From: Chromobotia macracanthus
Lineage: Eukaryota; Chordata; Actinopteri; Cypriniformes; Botiidae
NCBI GenBank assembly: GCA_036877525.1
Contig: JAZGTH010000007.1
Coordinates: forward strand, 7,625,501 to 7,689,500
DNA: 64,000 nt
Direction of reading: 5' to 3'
Shown here: piece by piece, positions 11,391 through 24,400 of the stretch
How the letters are laid out: each line of letters starts with the position of its first letter
Position numbering within the stretch: position 1 is the stretch's first letter
Notes under the pieces: generated by a model
Database searches by the model: none
What the model saw: the letters and a program-made list of their open reading frames with translations, nothing else
Told to the model about the DNA's origin: nothing
Made by a program: the position numbers and the translations under genes

Positions 11391-13315
11391 GCCCCATTAA
11401 GTACCTCTATATCAACACTAAACCAGACAAGTGTTCCCTGAAATTTATATTATACTCAAAATCATTAATATTAACAAAGTGGTCATTATTAAAATGACTG
11501 ACTTTTAAACAAAATACAATCAATATTGACTCAGTATACGAGTAGCTTTCTCGCCCTTTTAATAAAACACCTGAGCCTGTCTGGGAAATTAGAGATACAG
11601 TAAATTCATGTTTAAATCAAATCCAGATGGGACATTTAATACAAGTAATGTGTAGTCTCTGTACAGCAAAATTTAAATAATAGAATGAAATACCACCCAA
11701 GAGCCGTCTGTACGAACTTTAATGCCATGTTATAACGTACAAATAACAAAGACTTACAGGATTGGCAAAGCTAAATGGAAATCTTCCCAACTGCCCTCTG
11801 GGGCACTTACCTCTGGTTGGGAAGCACTGATTTAGGATATCCAGAATAAATAAAACGAATTGGCAAAATTAGGTCTAGAAAGAACTCTTTATCCTAAGAG
11901 CCAGAGAAAAGCCTGAGTTTTCTTTATCACTGCCTAAGTGTATAAGCAAAGCTTTCTAATTAAGAATTCTCCGTTGTGAGGGAGGCAGATAGCTTATCAT
12001 TTGTTTGAATTTAAAACAAATCACTAAGCTGTTGACTTTCACAGAGTCATTGAATACCATCACACAGGAATTGGATATATCATCTAGATCAGTCAGGGCA
12101 GCTTTGAATATAAAGTCAATGTTCAGTGTTTTAAATAACATGCTCCTAAACTACAATCAAGCTCATATCATTCAGACCAGTGATGCTAGGCAGATATTAG
12201 AGATCTGTTTTTATTTGTTTTTGGGGTTTTTTAGGGCAAGTAAATTGTATTTAATAGTTATTTTTTAATAGTATGTGTTTCTAGATTCCAGTGTAGCATG
12301 CCAGAATTCAACATTTACACTTTGTAATCTCTCAGGATTAATTCAATAATGTTTATGCCTTTATGTCTTACAATTTCAATTTGAATTATGAATTTCCATA
12401 TAATTTCCTGTTAAGCGGCTCCTTCAGGCAATACTCGCACCACAATATTTTGTAATGGGACATGAGGGAGGAAAGGCTGAAGGATATATATAACAGCTAT
12501 AAATTCATGTCACCACAGGCAGAGTAGCAATGCATTTTACTTAAGAAAAGGGAAAAGAAAAGTTTTAGGATATCAAAGGACTTTTTCAGACCAGGGCTGA
12601 AAAAGGCAGTTATCAAATTATTAATGCAAGACATAGGATATCATTTCATTTGGCCATTAATGTGAGTTATGTCTATTTGAGCATCATGTCTCATTTGATG
12701 TGACGTCTTTAATGAGAGTATGAATCATGGAAGCTTTAACCATGAGGAAAAAATGTTATGAGGCAAAATCAATGTACAACATGTTAAAGAAGCCAGTTAC
12801 TTCCAATAGTCCTGTAAAGTATAAACTGATGAATTCATAAGTGCCTTCTTCATATATAGTGGTATATATTACAGACATACTCTCATTAAATCATAACCCT
12901 TGCTCTTCTGCTAACCTTGAATTACTAGATGCAACTCTCAAAGTAACATTAATTAGCACTAAAGAGAACAGCGAGTGGGATTTTGTGTGATTTTAGCACC
13001 TGCCCACAAAACAAGCACTCAACAGGCACTCTGTCTGAGTGGAGGAAGGGAAAACCAGGGGTGAGGGATGTTGTGGGAAATAAGACATCACTGGGATTTG
13101 TACAAGGCAAAGCTGGCTGCAGAGAGATCTGTATTCAAACACATTTCACTGATGTTTACATGCATCATGTACGCACGCTTTCCTGCTGGCCTAGTTTTCA
13201 TCGCTGTTGCCCGTCATCACCTACCCTGCATATCTAAAGCACTTATTTCATGTTTACTGGAATATAATAGAGTGAAGTACAGTGTGGATTAAAGAGTAGA
13301 CGCCATCACTGGAGT
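11391..13315. other. Gene-free stretch with one hAT-like end
   Basis: No credible exon. It includes a hAT-like terminal fragment at 11783-11829; otherwise AT-rich unique sequence with no recognised feature. Confidence 0.55.
11783..11829 (-). mobile_element. hAT-like terminal fragment
   Basis: Reading leftward from 11829, the sequence begins CAGTGCTTCCCAACCAGAGG, close to the CAGTGGTTCCCAACC ends typical of hAT-superfamily non-autonomous elements. A subterminal hairpin is formed by CTTCCCAAC (11783-11791) and GTTGGGAAG (11816-11824). The partner end was not found, so this is probably a truncated relic. Confidence 0.35.
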
Positions 13316-13440
13316 CTACAGCTGTAGCTCAATTGGTGAAGCCTAATGCAAACAATGCCAAGATCATCGGTTCAATTCCCTGGGAACACAGAACGTATAG
13401 TTTGAATGGACCGTAAATGCGTTTTAGCTGCCTTCATTTA
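13316..13440 (+). mobile_element. tRNA-derived SINE with A and B boxes
   Basis: The head contains a pol III A box, TAGCTCAATTGGT (13325-13337), and a B box, GGTTCAATTCC (13369-13379), at the spacing expected for a tRNA-like promoter. It continues with TGGGAACACAGAACGTATAG and a degraded tail (GTAAATGCGTTTTAGCTGCC). It is not a tRNA gene: there is no acceptor stem pairing, and the same head and tail recur in reverse orientation at 45716-45850. Confidence 0.75.
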
Positions 13441-14439
13441 GCTGCGTGTCCAGTCAAACAAAAACATTTGTGTACAGTCTACAAAAATTACATCACTCAA
13501 TGCTCAAAGTCTTGCAAAAATATTTGCAATCTAAGTATATTTGCAATCTAAGTGTTTTGGGGATTATTTTTTATATATGTGTACACAATTTGATGCTCTA
13601 TTGTGTGCAATATTTACACTGACAATAGATTAAATAAAAGTTCAGTCAAACTGGGCCACTTTTATGACATTGATTGCTATTGAGATTTTAGAGTTTAGAG
13701 GTGATAGGATTATATACAACTTATTGTCTCTAAAGGATTTAACATCATCTTGATAAGATTATTTCACCCAGGCATCAAAACTAAAGACAACAGTGCTGAC
13801 AATCAACAAACAAACAATTTGGGGATAAAAGACACATTCAAACCTAGTTGCTAAAAGTGATAACAAAAATAACTTTTGTTAGCAAAATTAACACCAGAAA
13901 TGATAAATGACAACTGTATCATTTATTTACAGCATGTGAATTTTACACAGAAAGCTTTTGTTTAAAATTACATTATTCTTAGTTAAGATAAATTCAAATT
14001 AAGAATTTAAAAGCAGGCAGATGCATTTCAAAAGCCATTTTCTAGATAACAACAGCAGTTCTATGCACTGTAGAATGTAATGTACCTCATTAGATTAGAT
14101 TAGACCAATGTCTAATAAATGCCTTAAGGCTAAAAAAAATATTTTTCTGGCTTCTCTCTTGATTAAATAACACTTATCACTGAAATATCATATACTTGTC
14201 GGCGTATGATATTCTCAGGCAAGAAAACTTTGTGATACGGTATGTGTGTTTTGCATAAACTATAGCTACCATTTATTGTTTTTAACATCTTGCTGGTTAA
14301 GCTAGTTAAGAAGCCTGGTGGAGACAGGAGCAACAGCTTCAAAAGTTGTGCTAGTGTCCAAAAACACAACATTGTAACCAACCATTGTGGCCTTTTCAAC
14401 AGGGATCTTTAACAGTCAAAGCTACCCGTCATTCAGTGT
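13441..14439. other. Gene-free stretch with a 17-bp tandem duplication
   Basis: Nothing coding recognised. A perfect tandem duplication lies at 13520-13553. Confidence 0.6.
13520..13553. repeat. Perfect 17-bp tandem duplication
   Basis: The unit ATATTTGCAATCTAAGT occurs twice in direct succession without mismatch, suggesting a recent slippage or repair event. Confidence 0.9.
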
Positions 14440-14600
14440 CTCTCACTGTCAACAAGTTATTACATAGCCTTCTTGAACACTCGATTCTGATTGGTTAACA
14501 GCAGCACTCTGCAGTCAAATAGTTTTTATAAACGACCTCTATATTTTGGAAAACCGACCGTTGCCCCAGCAACCAATCTGCTATATAGCTGGGTAAGCTT
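14440..14600. repeat. Probable interspersed repeat (CTTGAACACTCGATTCTGATTG type)
   Basis: The segment contains CTTGAACACTCGATTCTGAT and TGGTTAACAGCAGCACTCTG, followed by GTTGCCCCAGCAAC. The first motif resembles a common cyprinid interspersed repeat. The GTTGCCCCAGCAAC palindrome also looks like an RFX X-box, but within a repeat this is likely incidental. Ends are approximate. Confidence 0.4.
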
Positions 14601-16037
14601 TCTGTTTCTCATAATCCTTCTTCTCAAATACTGAAATTATTGCAACATTAAAATTTTATATCCATTTTAGTTATTTCCTTTGTTAAGTAGTCATTTATTT
14701 TGTGATAATGTCCATTAGGTTACACATTATTGCTTTTTTTATAGCTTACAGTTATCAGATAGGTCTCTGGCCCAATGTAGGATTGTGCAGTAACATGCAC
14801 AGAATACAGGAATTATCATACAGAAATGTGTGCCATCATTCTGGATCACAGAAATGTTGAAATTCTCAAAAGGAATAATACATGTAATTTTGATGTGCGG
14901 CAGGGATTGTGCGTGTATGTGCACAGAAGAGAGATATGAAAATACACTGCACCAACTCTCATCTCACGCCATCAAACTCAAGATCTTCATATGAACTTCA
15001 GTCTAGATTTGTCAAAAGACCCGATTGTAAGTCACTGCAAAAGTGTTGAACGAAGTGTTAGAAAAGCTGTAGGAAAATCACATGGTGTCTCCGTCGAGTA
15101 AAACCAAGGGAGATATCTGAAGAACCTTTGTGTCGTGCTGACAGATCATAAGTGGAGTAATGAAAACACCATAGAGGAGAGACAGTGAGTAATTACTGAC
15201 CAGGTGCAGTTATCCATTATAGCTGAGCTACATTGAAACCCGTTCCAAGATGTTTCACTTATCATTTCACTTATTTACATTTAGACAGCCCTCCTGAACA
15301 GCACTTAACGGACAAGTTTAAAATCACCTCCTCATCACTGGACATGTTCAGGTAAAACATGTCGGTCAAATGAAGTACACCAGGCTTTGTTCACAGGTAA
15401 AACTGGTCATGTGGGTCAACAAGACACTAACAAACAAGACACTAACAAACCGCCACCTGTTTACAGAGAGGTCAGTGGGTGTTTGTGTTAGTACATCACT
15501 ACTCTTGAATAAAGTCTTTAATTTGAGAGCAGAGTCATTAATCAGAAGGTGCTTTAAGCAGACGTATTGAATAAAGGCTTAAAACTAGATGAAGTGCTTT
15601 CCTTGTGAGGTCTAGAAAAGATTGCTTTTTGGCAGCTTATTGCCTCTTTAGTCAACAGATATAGTGAAAAGAGAAAGAAAGTTGAGATCCAAACTTGAAC
15701 CTGCATCACCAACATCAACACCATAACTCAATGTGTTAGGGGACAAAAGATTTAACTCTTGGCATCAAGACAACTGTACACTGCAACACCAGAACATTAG
15801 ACGGTTTCCTTCTAAAATTCTAAAATAAAACGTTGACTCAGAAAAAAGAAGTGTAAAAGTGATTAGCAGAAACTCAGCAGTGTCCACTGAGAAATAACTT
15901 GTTCTAAAAACACAAAGTCCCTTCATCTTTTGGTCTTTGAACTCAGTATCAGTATAGAGCTCAAAGCATTTATCTGATTCCTTCCTCTTTTAGCTCCTTC
16001 ACAAATCCAAAACAACAACATGATAGGAATTTGAAAT
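14601..16037. other. Gene-free stretch, nothing recognised
   Basis: No credible exon. A 15-bp tandem duplication (CAAACAAGACACTAA type) lies near 15418-15450. Confidence 0.6.
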
Positions 16038-16741
16038 TAAAGGGACAGTTCATTTAGAAATAATTCTCTCATCATTTAGTTACCCTCTAAATTATTATTG
16101 CAAACTCATATGATTTTCATCTGTGCTATTTTCCATAAAACAGAACTGAGTGGTGATTTACACTATTTTATAAAGCACCAAGAAAGACAAAGTCACCAAA
16201 CAGCTCATATGACTCATTCATTATTTTTCAAGTTTATAACGTCATACGATAACTTTGTGCGAGGAAGAAACTGTAATTGAAGACATTATTGATGTTGATA
16301 GGCTTTTCCTGCACTGTAGCTCTCAAATCTTGTGCCTGTGAAGCGTTTAGTTCGAAACATTCAAACGTATCATGTCACGGTCAGTCACAAGAGAACCAAT
16401 GATGTGTGAATGCAATCAAGCGCAATAAAGATTTGCGAGGGGCAGAATTATCAGCTAGTAATGACAAAATTTCATTCTGTTCCCACACAAAGCTATCATA
16501 TGGGTTCAGAAGACTTGGAATATAGTAAATGAGTCACATGGACTAATTTGCTGGTGCATTTTGTCCTTTTAGAAGCTTTACTGGATAAATCACCATTAAC
16601 TGTCTTTGAAAGGAAGAAAAAATGCTTTGAAATTCTTTCCCACATTTTCCTTTGTGTTTCAGAAGAAAACCATATGGGTTCAGAATGACATGATGGTGTT
16701 TAAATGATGACAGAATTGTCATTGGGTGAACTAACCCTTTA
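16038..16741. mobile_element. Palindromic non-autonomous element, family P copy 2 (long form)
   Basis: The left end TAAAGGGACAGTTCATTTAG and the right end, read on the minus strand, TAAAGGGTTAGTTCACCCAA are inverted copies. Both are followed by a CTGTCATCATTTA/TCTCATCATTTAG motif and a CATATG(A/G)TTTTC motif. The unit is about 704 bp, with a second ATCATATGGGTTCAGAAGAC segment inside (16496-16515) that repeats the right-arm sequence at 16672-16685, so the element may be composite or nested. No coding capacity. Confidence 0.7.
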
Positions 16742-19135
16742 TGATGAATGTTGTGCATCTCAGTATCTCAGTAACATACTTCATATTTACCCCAGTATAT
16801 CAGCACATCATGCACACTCTGAGGCACGTTTCTCATTAAACTGGGGTATGATGAGCAATAAAGGAGTTCTACAGTCACTTTAGGAATTTCGTAATTCCGT
16901 GCACACACTGTACACATCTGCAGAATGTTTGTTAGGTGATTATAACACAAAGCACCATGGGCTTTTATTCCCCACTGCAGGGCAGAGCACAGCAGAGCCA
17001 GTGAAACGAAAGACAGATGGGCTCCATTGTTTGATTGTTTTGAAGTGTCGTTGAAAAGACTATTTGAGGCCTGAATTGTCTTAGAAAACTTGATGACAAA
17101 CCTCTCTGTGTGCTCATCAGAACTCTCTCGCTCTCTCTTTCTCTCTCTCTCTCAGAATGAAAGTCGCCTTGAAGAGAACACAAGCAAAGCTGGGCATTTA
17201 CTAGAAAGCTTGCAACACACTCTTAGTTTGATCACTTAAATGGAGAAATCCTCTGCCCTGATGATGGAGATGGTTCTTCATGATCATTACACTAAATTCC
17301 CTTTTGTCTTTCTTATTAACCTTTTGTCTCCATCCCTCACCCTTTTACTTCTAAATTATCTCGCCCCCATTAATGGAGATGAAAGAAAATTAGATTTAAA
17401 GACTGCAAAACCAAACACATTGATGAAGCTGCGGCTAAGAGGTATTTGGGTGATTCTTTTAATCTTGTGGACCAATTCTCCTAAAACACACTTGTTACAC
17501 TCTTACAAGTTTGTTGAGTACTAACAAAGCCAGTGTATATCAGTGTATATACATACATCACAACAGGAATGTACCATTTTTCATTATCATTAACATGTCC
17601 ACCAAATTTTAAATATGTACTGTGTGATAAAGCAGTATTCTGTGATGAATGTGATGGTGATGGAAATCACATTCCTTTTTTCTCAACCACGTTTAAGAAT
17701 AAAAAGACCTGACTGGTCTGGGAAAAAGAAAACAATATACAATCTATACATAAAATCCATTTGAAACGTGGTAAAATAACTGATGCAAGTATGATAATGA
17801 TGCAGAAAATAATTGATCCATAGGTTTAATTGTCAAAGATAGTTTTAAAGTGTCTTTTTTGGTTTTTGTTATATAAAAGAAATTTTATTTATATTGAAAG
17901 TCAACCCAGAAACATAAAAGTGCTGGAGGTTAAAGAAACACCTCGACAGGGTCCAGGAGTCAAGATGCAAAATTCAAAACCATAACCTGTTCTCAAAGAA
18001 CGTCAATAATGTCTCCTTTCAAGACAAGCACTTGTTAATTTATTGAAATATATTTCATTTTGATCCAGGCTTTACACAGGTTCCAAATTTCCTTTTCGTT
18101 TGCGTCTCAGATTTAGCTGAAGGTATTAGAGTGATTTTAAGGATTCCTCTGCTGTAGGTTTCACAACATTAGCATTTTCATAGCTTCGCTTTGAAATCGA
18201 TCTCTTAGATTCAGTACAGCACCAGCAGAAGATGAGCCCTGCCCTGAAAGACACCAACAGACTGGATATCGAAAATGCAAGAGTCTCGTTCAAACCTAAA
18301 TTTTCAAAACTTTAAGGACCACTAGCACAAAATAATATTTCCTTTAATGCAGGAGATTTTCATCTTTCAACAAAATATATTTGACCAAATTACATCACTG
18401 AACTGCTTTTATGGAGCCTGACTGAAAAAATATACATTTCAGAGAAACACTCCAAAGAATACATCCTATTCAATATTCTTTTGATTTAAATATGTTCTAT
18501 TTCACTCAGGGCTTTTTGAAAACATCTCTGCTAGCCAGACAGCCTTGCCTCCGGGATGGATTCTTAAGCAGGCTACAACCCAATGATTACTGCCCTATCT
18601 TGCTCTGTCATTCATACATGCCTACAATCGAAATTTAAATGATAGTCTTTTTTTATTCAGAGGTCCTGATGGATAGTCAACACAGCTGAAAACAGCACTG
18701 GAATTGAGCCCCACTGTTTGTTAAACACAAAGTGGGTCAGCAAGGGGGTATGGTTCATGCTTTGAAAGTTTTGTTTAAGTGGTATGACAGCCCTGCTAGC
18801 ACACTTAAAACAAAGCATAGGATACATATAATCATACACATTGATCAAATTAAGATCACAAAACACACACAGACTACAAAAGCATAGATTAATTAAAACA
18901 TACATACACTTAGCCCCCCTTTACAGCTGGCATTAATGGTATTTTATAATATCTGTATATTTTTTGAAGATGCAAGGTGTAAATACAATTCAGCTAGTGA
19001 TGCAATCACAATTACCTGAGCAAAATAGAAAACCACAATTACACATTACAATAGAAGCTGTATTAACAAGTAAGCTAGGAGTGAGACTCTGGGGAGACTG
19101 CAGTGGTATAACTCATGGGATATTATTCATAAAAG
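16742..19135. other. Gene-free stretch, nothing recognised
   Basis: No credible exon. A (CT)n-rich run lies at about 17123-17154. The remainder is AT-rich unique sequence. Confidence 0.6.
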
Positions 19136-19644
19136 GTGCAATAAGTGATCTCTGGTAAACACTGTTGATATTTGAAACCACCAAAACAATCTCGCCCCTA
19201 TTTTGATAGCTCCACCCTGTGTGTCACTTTATCAGAACTAAAGGGAACAAAAATAATAATGAAAATGAACAAACACACAAGCATATTCAAGCAAAAGACA
19301 ATGTATCCTAGTTCTGTGAAACACTGCAAAATCAACGTTACTCACCTATCAAAAAGAAACAAAACAACCTCAGTGTCCGATTTCAGGCATTTCCACACCT
19401 TGAGTTGTCTCCAGCACTTGGAAAGCTGCTCCGATATTTACGTGGGTCTTACCTGATTGTAACCCTTTTTTGGCAGTTGTTATATTCCACCAAGATTTTC
19501 CTCATTTTTTATGCTATTTCTCTCTGTGCTAATGTCTATCCTGTGCACTAAGCTCTCTCTCCTCCCCATCATTAGTAGACACACCCCTTACTGCTGATAG
19601 GAAATAAGTGTATTTTGGTTCTCAAAAATCACTTACTGCATCAC
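19136..19644. mobile_element. Probable non-autonomous element with short inverted ends
   Basis: The left end GTGCAATAAGTGAT (19136-19149) and the right end, read on the minus strand, GTGATGCAGTAAGTGAT (19628-19644) share 13 of 15 bases. Interior motifs such as AATCTCGCCCCTATTTTGAT and AGTAGACACACCCCTTACTG resemble a known cyprinid repeat. It has no coding capacity; superfamily unknown. Confidence 0.45.
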
Positions 19645-21304
19645 TTAGCTGCCATCCATAACTTTTGCCTCTGTTTGAAAAAGCAGTTTACTTTATATAC
19701 TTTTCTTTACGTATGCTCAAGTCAAATGAAGCCTAACTAACATTTTCCTGAAAATCAGACCCGACAGCTTAAATTATAAATCATTATAAGCATACCACTG
19801 CAAATTGGGGTAAAGTAAGGAGACCATTTTAAACCCTGATCTGTTCTACATAACATTGATTTTTGTTTATTATTAAAGCAGTGCATGTTGTCTTTTTAAA
19901 CTGAACAATGATATGGTAACTTGCAGTTTGTTATAGATAAAATAATTTTAACTATTATTGACTTTTCAAATGTTCTCTTGCCTGAATAAGTACATATCTC
20001 AGGATCATTCATTGAGATTTAGTTCAGTATAACTACATTAACCCTAATTAGGTACACTAAATTATAAATTAAAACATTAAACTTTATCAATTCTGAGATG
20101 CAGACTGTGAGATTCCCTGTTTTCCATACTGTATCTCTCAGTGATTCATAACAGCAGAAAAAAACAAAAGCTCAGTAAAGTGAAAGGGTGAGCCTATTCA
20201 AGCCACAGTTCTGACTTAATGCGTTCACAAGCAAATAAAACAGTACTAAATAAAAACGGTGAAAAATATTCTGGCATCAGGATATTTAATAATAGGGCCT
20301 TATTAAATTCCAGAGCGCTATGCAGAGAAACACATGAGAAGGATCTTCTGCATTATGTCATTCACAGCAGTTTCTCACAGCAGGAACATGACGGTCTTCT
20401 AAAAATCAGACATCTTTCTGTCAATTTCTTTATTCAAGGACCAGAGGGAATTTTCATGTAATTGCCTGTGTGCCATTTTTTGTCCAGAAAAAGATCAGAA
20501 TGTACAACAAGTTTCTCTAATAGTGTAGTTTTCTTCAGAAACACCAGTTTCTGTTGTTAACAGCCTTGGTCTCTCACATAGACCAATTAAATATATAATA
20601 CATGAATATATAAATGTGAAATTCATCTAATTGCGTGATATGATTTCAACAGGCATTCTTGATAGTGTAGAGAGTGAGAAATGAGCTTTGGCCTGTAAAT
20701 TAAAATAACATAATTTTATACTACTAGCAAGGCATGGGGGCGTACTGCATATATATATATTTCCTTCCCTTCACATTGAGCAGGGAGAAATATTGTTTAA
20801 TCAATGGCGGCAAGAACTTCGGCCACCTCAGCAGAATTCCCCCGCCCACTTTTGACGGAGCACGGCTGCTGTTTATCTCATAACACCATCTCTGACGTCT
20901 CAGTGTGGGTCAAAGGTCAAATTTTACAAGAGTCACTTCCTCTAATATCCAAACAAATCAGAGTTTCGGGCCCATCAGCCTTTTAAACCATCTTATAATG
21001 CAAAACATTTGCAAAGCTCTATTGAAAGTTCAGTGTACTTACAGACATAAACCACATTAAGTCATCTGCCCAATCAATACAGATAATTTATGGAAACTAA
21101 GCTGGAAAAATAGATCAATTAAAAATGATTATGGTTATGTTGTTCACATTGATAATTATACTAAAACATCAAATGACCACCTGTATTTACACTGCTTACA
21201 GATTATTAGTAATTTGGCTAATGTTGCTGTAAACAACACTGTAAACTATACCAGTACACAGATTTTAGTCAATTACAACAGAGTTCATTTGCATATAGTA
21301 GTCT
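19645..21304. other. Gene-free stretch, nothing recognised
   Basis: No credible exon or recognised repeat. A short TATATATATA run is near 20750. Confidence 0.6.
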
Positions 21305-21454
21305 TAAGCCCTGGTCACACTGATAATGGACATATAGCTGATAGGTCGCCATTTGGTCACCGCCAACAGTTGTGGGGCTCTTGTAGCAGCTCTCATTGAA
21401 CATGAATGAGTTCCAAACACTTTGTCACTGCTGTCAGTGTGAACAGCCCATTTA
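21305..21454. mobile_element. Short non-autonomous element with GGTCACACTG-type inverted ends
   Basis: The left end TAAGCCCTGGTCACACTGAT and the right end, read on the minus strand, TTAAATGGGCTGTTCACACT pair imperfectly around TCACACTGA. This layout (GCCC-GGTCACACTG ... CAGTGTGAAC-GGCC) is common among small fish DNA transposons. The interior of about 110 bp is non-coding. Confidence 0.5.
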
Positions 21455-24400
21455 AAGGTACAGAGGCCAAAACCGCCAGTTTAATTTTATAAGGTCAGAG
21501 AGAGGAATTGAAGTCAAACAAAACTAGACGATACCACGACTAAAATCATAAGTTGGTTTCAGAAGAAATAAGCGAAGTCAAATAGACTGACAGAACAAGT
21601 TGCTTATAATAAAAGTTTTATAAGTTTGAACCAATAAATTTGGCCTGTAAGATGAAAATCAGCCCAAGATCTGAGGAATAAAAACATCCACGTGAGAAGT
21701 AATGGTACATGACGGAGATGAACATTTATACCGTTAATGTGATCATTACTCTGAGGATTCAAGGCTGGATGTTCAAACACAAATGCAAAGTGTCACTAAG
21801 TACGGAAACAAATTAGGTTCTAATCCGTTTCTTTGAAGGAACTTTAATTAGTCCTCCAATTCCCTTTAAAATCAGAACAAAAAGTGTATCATGATGTAAC
21901 ATGATCTTGTTTGATGTAACACGCTCTGGTGAGATTGTGTTCTCCACAGTGTCCCAAGACCTTCATAAAAAAGGTTTTCGTTTGTTTTTCTAATGTTTTT
22001 AAAAAAAAACATTATTCTTTCCAAATTCCACCCAGTACAATAAGATATTCCATCTCTGTCCACACAACAAAATACATGGTAAGGTGTCACGACAAAAGCA
22101 ACAAAATGTACACAGGGAAAAATATATTTTGGGCTGACGTATCTTGATTGAAATCTGGAGTTTGGATTTTCTAAATGCCCTTTTCCCTTTGCAGAGGCAA
22201 TTTCCTTTGGAAATTGTCGGCAGTAAATATAGTTAATGTGCTGTGCCTGCACTTCGCTCACGCAGGGAGCTGAGTAGGACAGACATGAGTTATCTGTATG
22301 ATTCTTGTGAAAACTGAGATATGAATCCCTCTGTCGTAAACTAGATTGTAGAATGATGTACAATTGCCCTGGAGGGACATACACAGTAGGAAACCCCCCA
22401 CAGAGAACATAAAGATGATACAAAACAGGTGGAAAGGACCTTAGCTAAATATTATATTACTTATTGATATGACTAGAAACTAATTCTCATGTGCTCTCTA
22501 AACACACTGGAACAACAGAAGTAGAGCAATACTGACATCAAAAATATATCGACTTTGATTTTGAGTTTAAGACACCATAAGGAAATTGTTTAATAAAAAA
22601 TGTTAGAAAATAGAGTTTCCTTTTAACTATTTATTTTTTTAACTGCATAACGACCTTCAGCTAGTGTAATACAAAAGTCACATGTTGTTTGACTTCATCA
22701 TGACTGTCCTATACATACATTATTATTGCTAAATGTTATCGTAACCTTGTATTTATGTTGCATTTTTTTGTGTCATATTTCATGTTTTTTTTATTGTGAA
22801 CTAGCCTTGAACTTTAGAACATTATAACATTCTTTCTCCTGTTGTCTATTTAGTTTATTTTCATTTTGTGATAAGGGAAAAAAAATAAAATGTTGGTCTA
22901 TATGAGAAAGTGTGTTTAATTAGAGGAAGCAGCTCAGGCTTCAATCAAGCGAGCAAGGCATGATGGGAATGACAAGCAACAGCAAATGAGAATTACAGTA
23001 GCTGACCTGCTCATCATTCATTGGCTGAAAGATGGCAGACACAGGTCGACCATGGAATCAATGAACTGTACGACCAGAGCGCTAAACTCCATCACCAATT
23101 ACAGCAAGTCTCAGTCAGTCATAAATAACTCATGATTCTAACAACGCCATCCATACAAACTATTATGGCATCCAACACAGAAAAATAAGGTAATAATAAA
23201 GAAAAATGAGAGAATATCACACTAACATTACCACATTACATAAGCAAATAAACCTTCAGTATACCAAGGGACTCAAACTGTGCTATGGATTCTTTAAAAC
23301 ATGTTATCAGACCAGATTCATATACCAGCTGCTCTTGTACACACTGCACATTACAATGAGCAGGTTAAAGGTTAGAAAATCACAACAGGACATTAAAGTA
23401 GCAATATTTTGACAATATTAGGAATTCTGTATTAAGAATCTGCATGTATGATTTAAATTCTCCATATCAATTTCCATTAATGAAGCTTGGCAGCCTTTTA
23501 ATATTGTGATAATTGTGCTGCTGTAACACTGTGAGTTTCCCCCAAAAAATACCAAATTTGTTTACTAATAATTAATAGTACATTGCTTTTAATCACATAA
23601 TTTTATGACTTTATTCTCATGACATTACACTTTAATATTGGGATATCTAAACTTTAGTCTCACAGTGCTTGCTTTTTTCAAAACAGAATTTTGTCATTTA
23701 TATTTGTATTTTAATGTGGCAGTAAAATGTCTTTGCATGCTTGAACTAACAAGAGGGAAAAACATGCCCTTGAGGGTGTTTCATATTACTTAACATAAGA
23801 GGAAGCAAACACAATTTAGGGTTTCTCTTACAAGACATGAATAAAACGTATTTCTCTTTGGCATTTACAATATATATGAATTTCAAGGGGCAATGAGTAA
23901 TAATTACACCAATCAACAGTTTTTGTTATCGGAGACTTAAGACTGATTTTTCAGTCAAGAATTCTGAAGCAGCAACATACCATGAACCCCAGTTTTGACA
24001 CAAGTAAAAAAGCCCTGCTTGTTATCAATGGCCTCAATGAGAAAGTGTCACAGCAATTAGCCTGGAGAAAATTGCAGTGTTCTTGTCTCTCCCAAACAAA
24101 AATAGAGAACTATTTCTGAATGGTATTAGATTTGCATTTCTCCTGCCAAAACAAAACCGTTGTTTGTTGTCAGATTGTGAACCTGCTTATAAACAAGGCA
24201 GCCAACCTCTGTAAAAATACAAGAAGAATTAGATATTCCTAAATCAGGAGTATCGGCAAACAAACATAGCAACATCGACAGCACAAGGCGAGCCACTGAA
24301 GCAAATTGTAAACACTCTCACAACCAGGCTGTGGTTGATTGGGCTTTACCAACTTTATTGAATATAGAGTTGTTCAGTCATGACGTAAATTTGTAGGCCA

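Noticed and set aside
11021..11497. 158-codon plus-strand ORF
   Set aside because: It runs across both arms of a palindromic repeat and into flanking DNA; no domain, and the repeat explains the openness.
13321..13390. tRNA gene-like A and B boxes
   Set aside because: No acceptor-stem pairing and no tRNA-length cloverleaf; the same head and tail recur elsewhere, so it is a SINE.
21872..22423. 183-codon minus-strand ORF
   Set aside because: Longest frame outside cxcr4b but without recognisable domain, plausible promoter, or splice context; composition fits chance.
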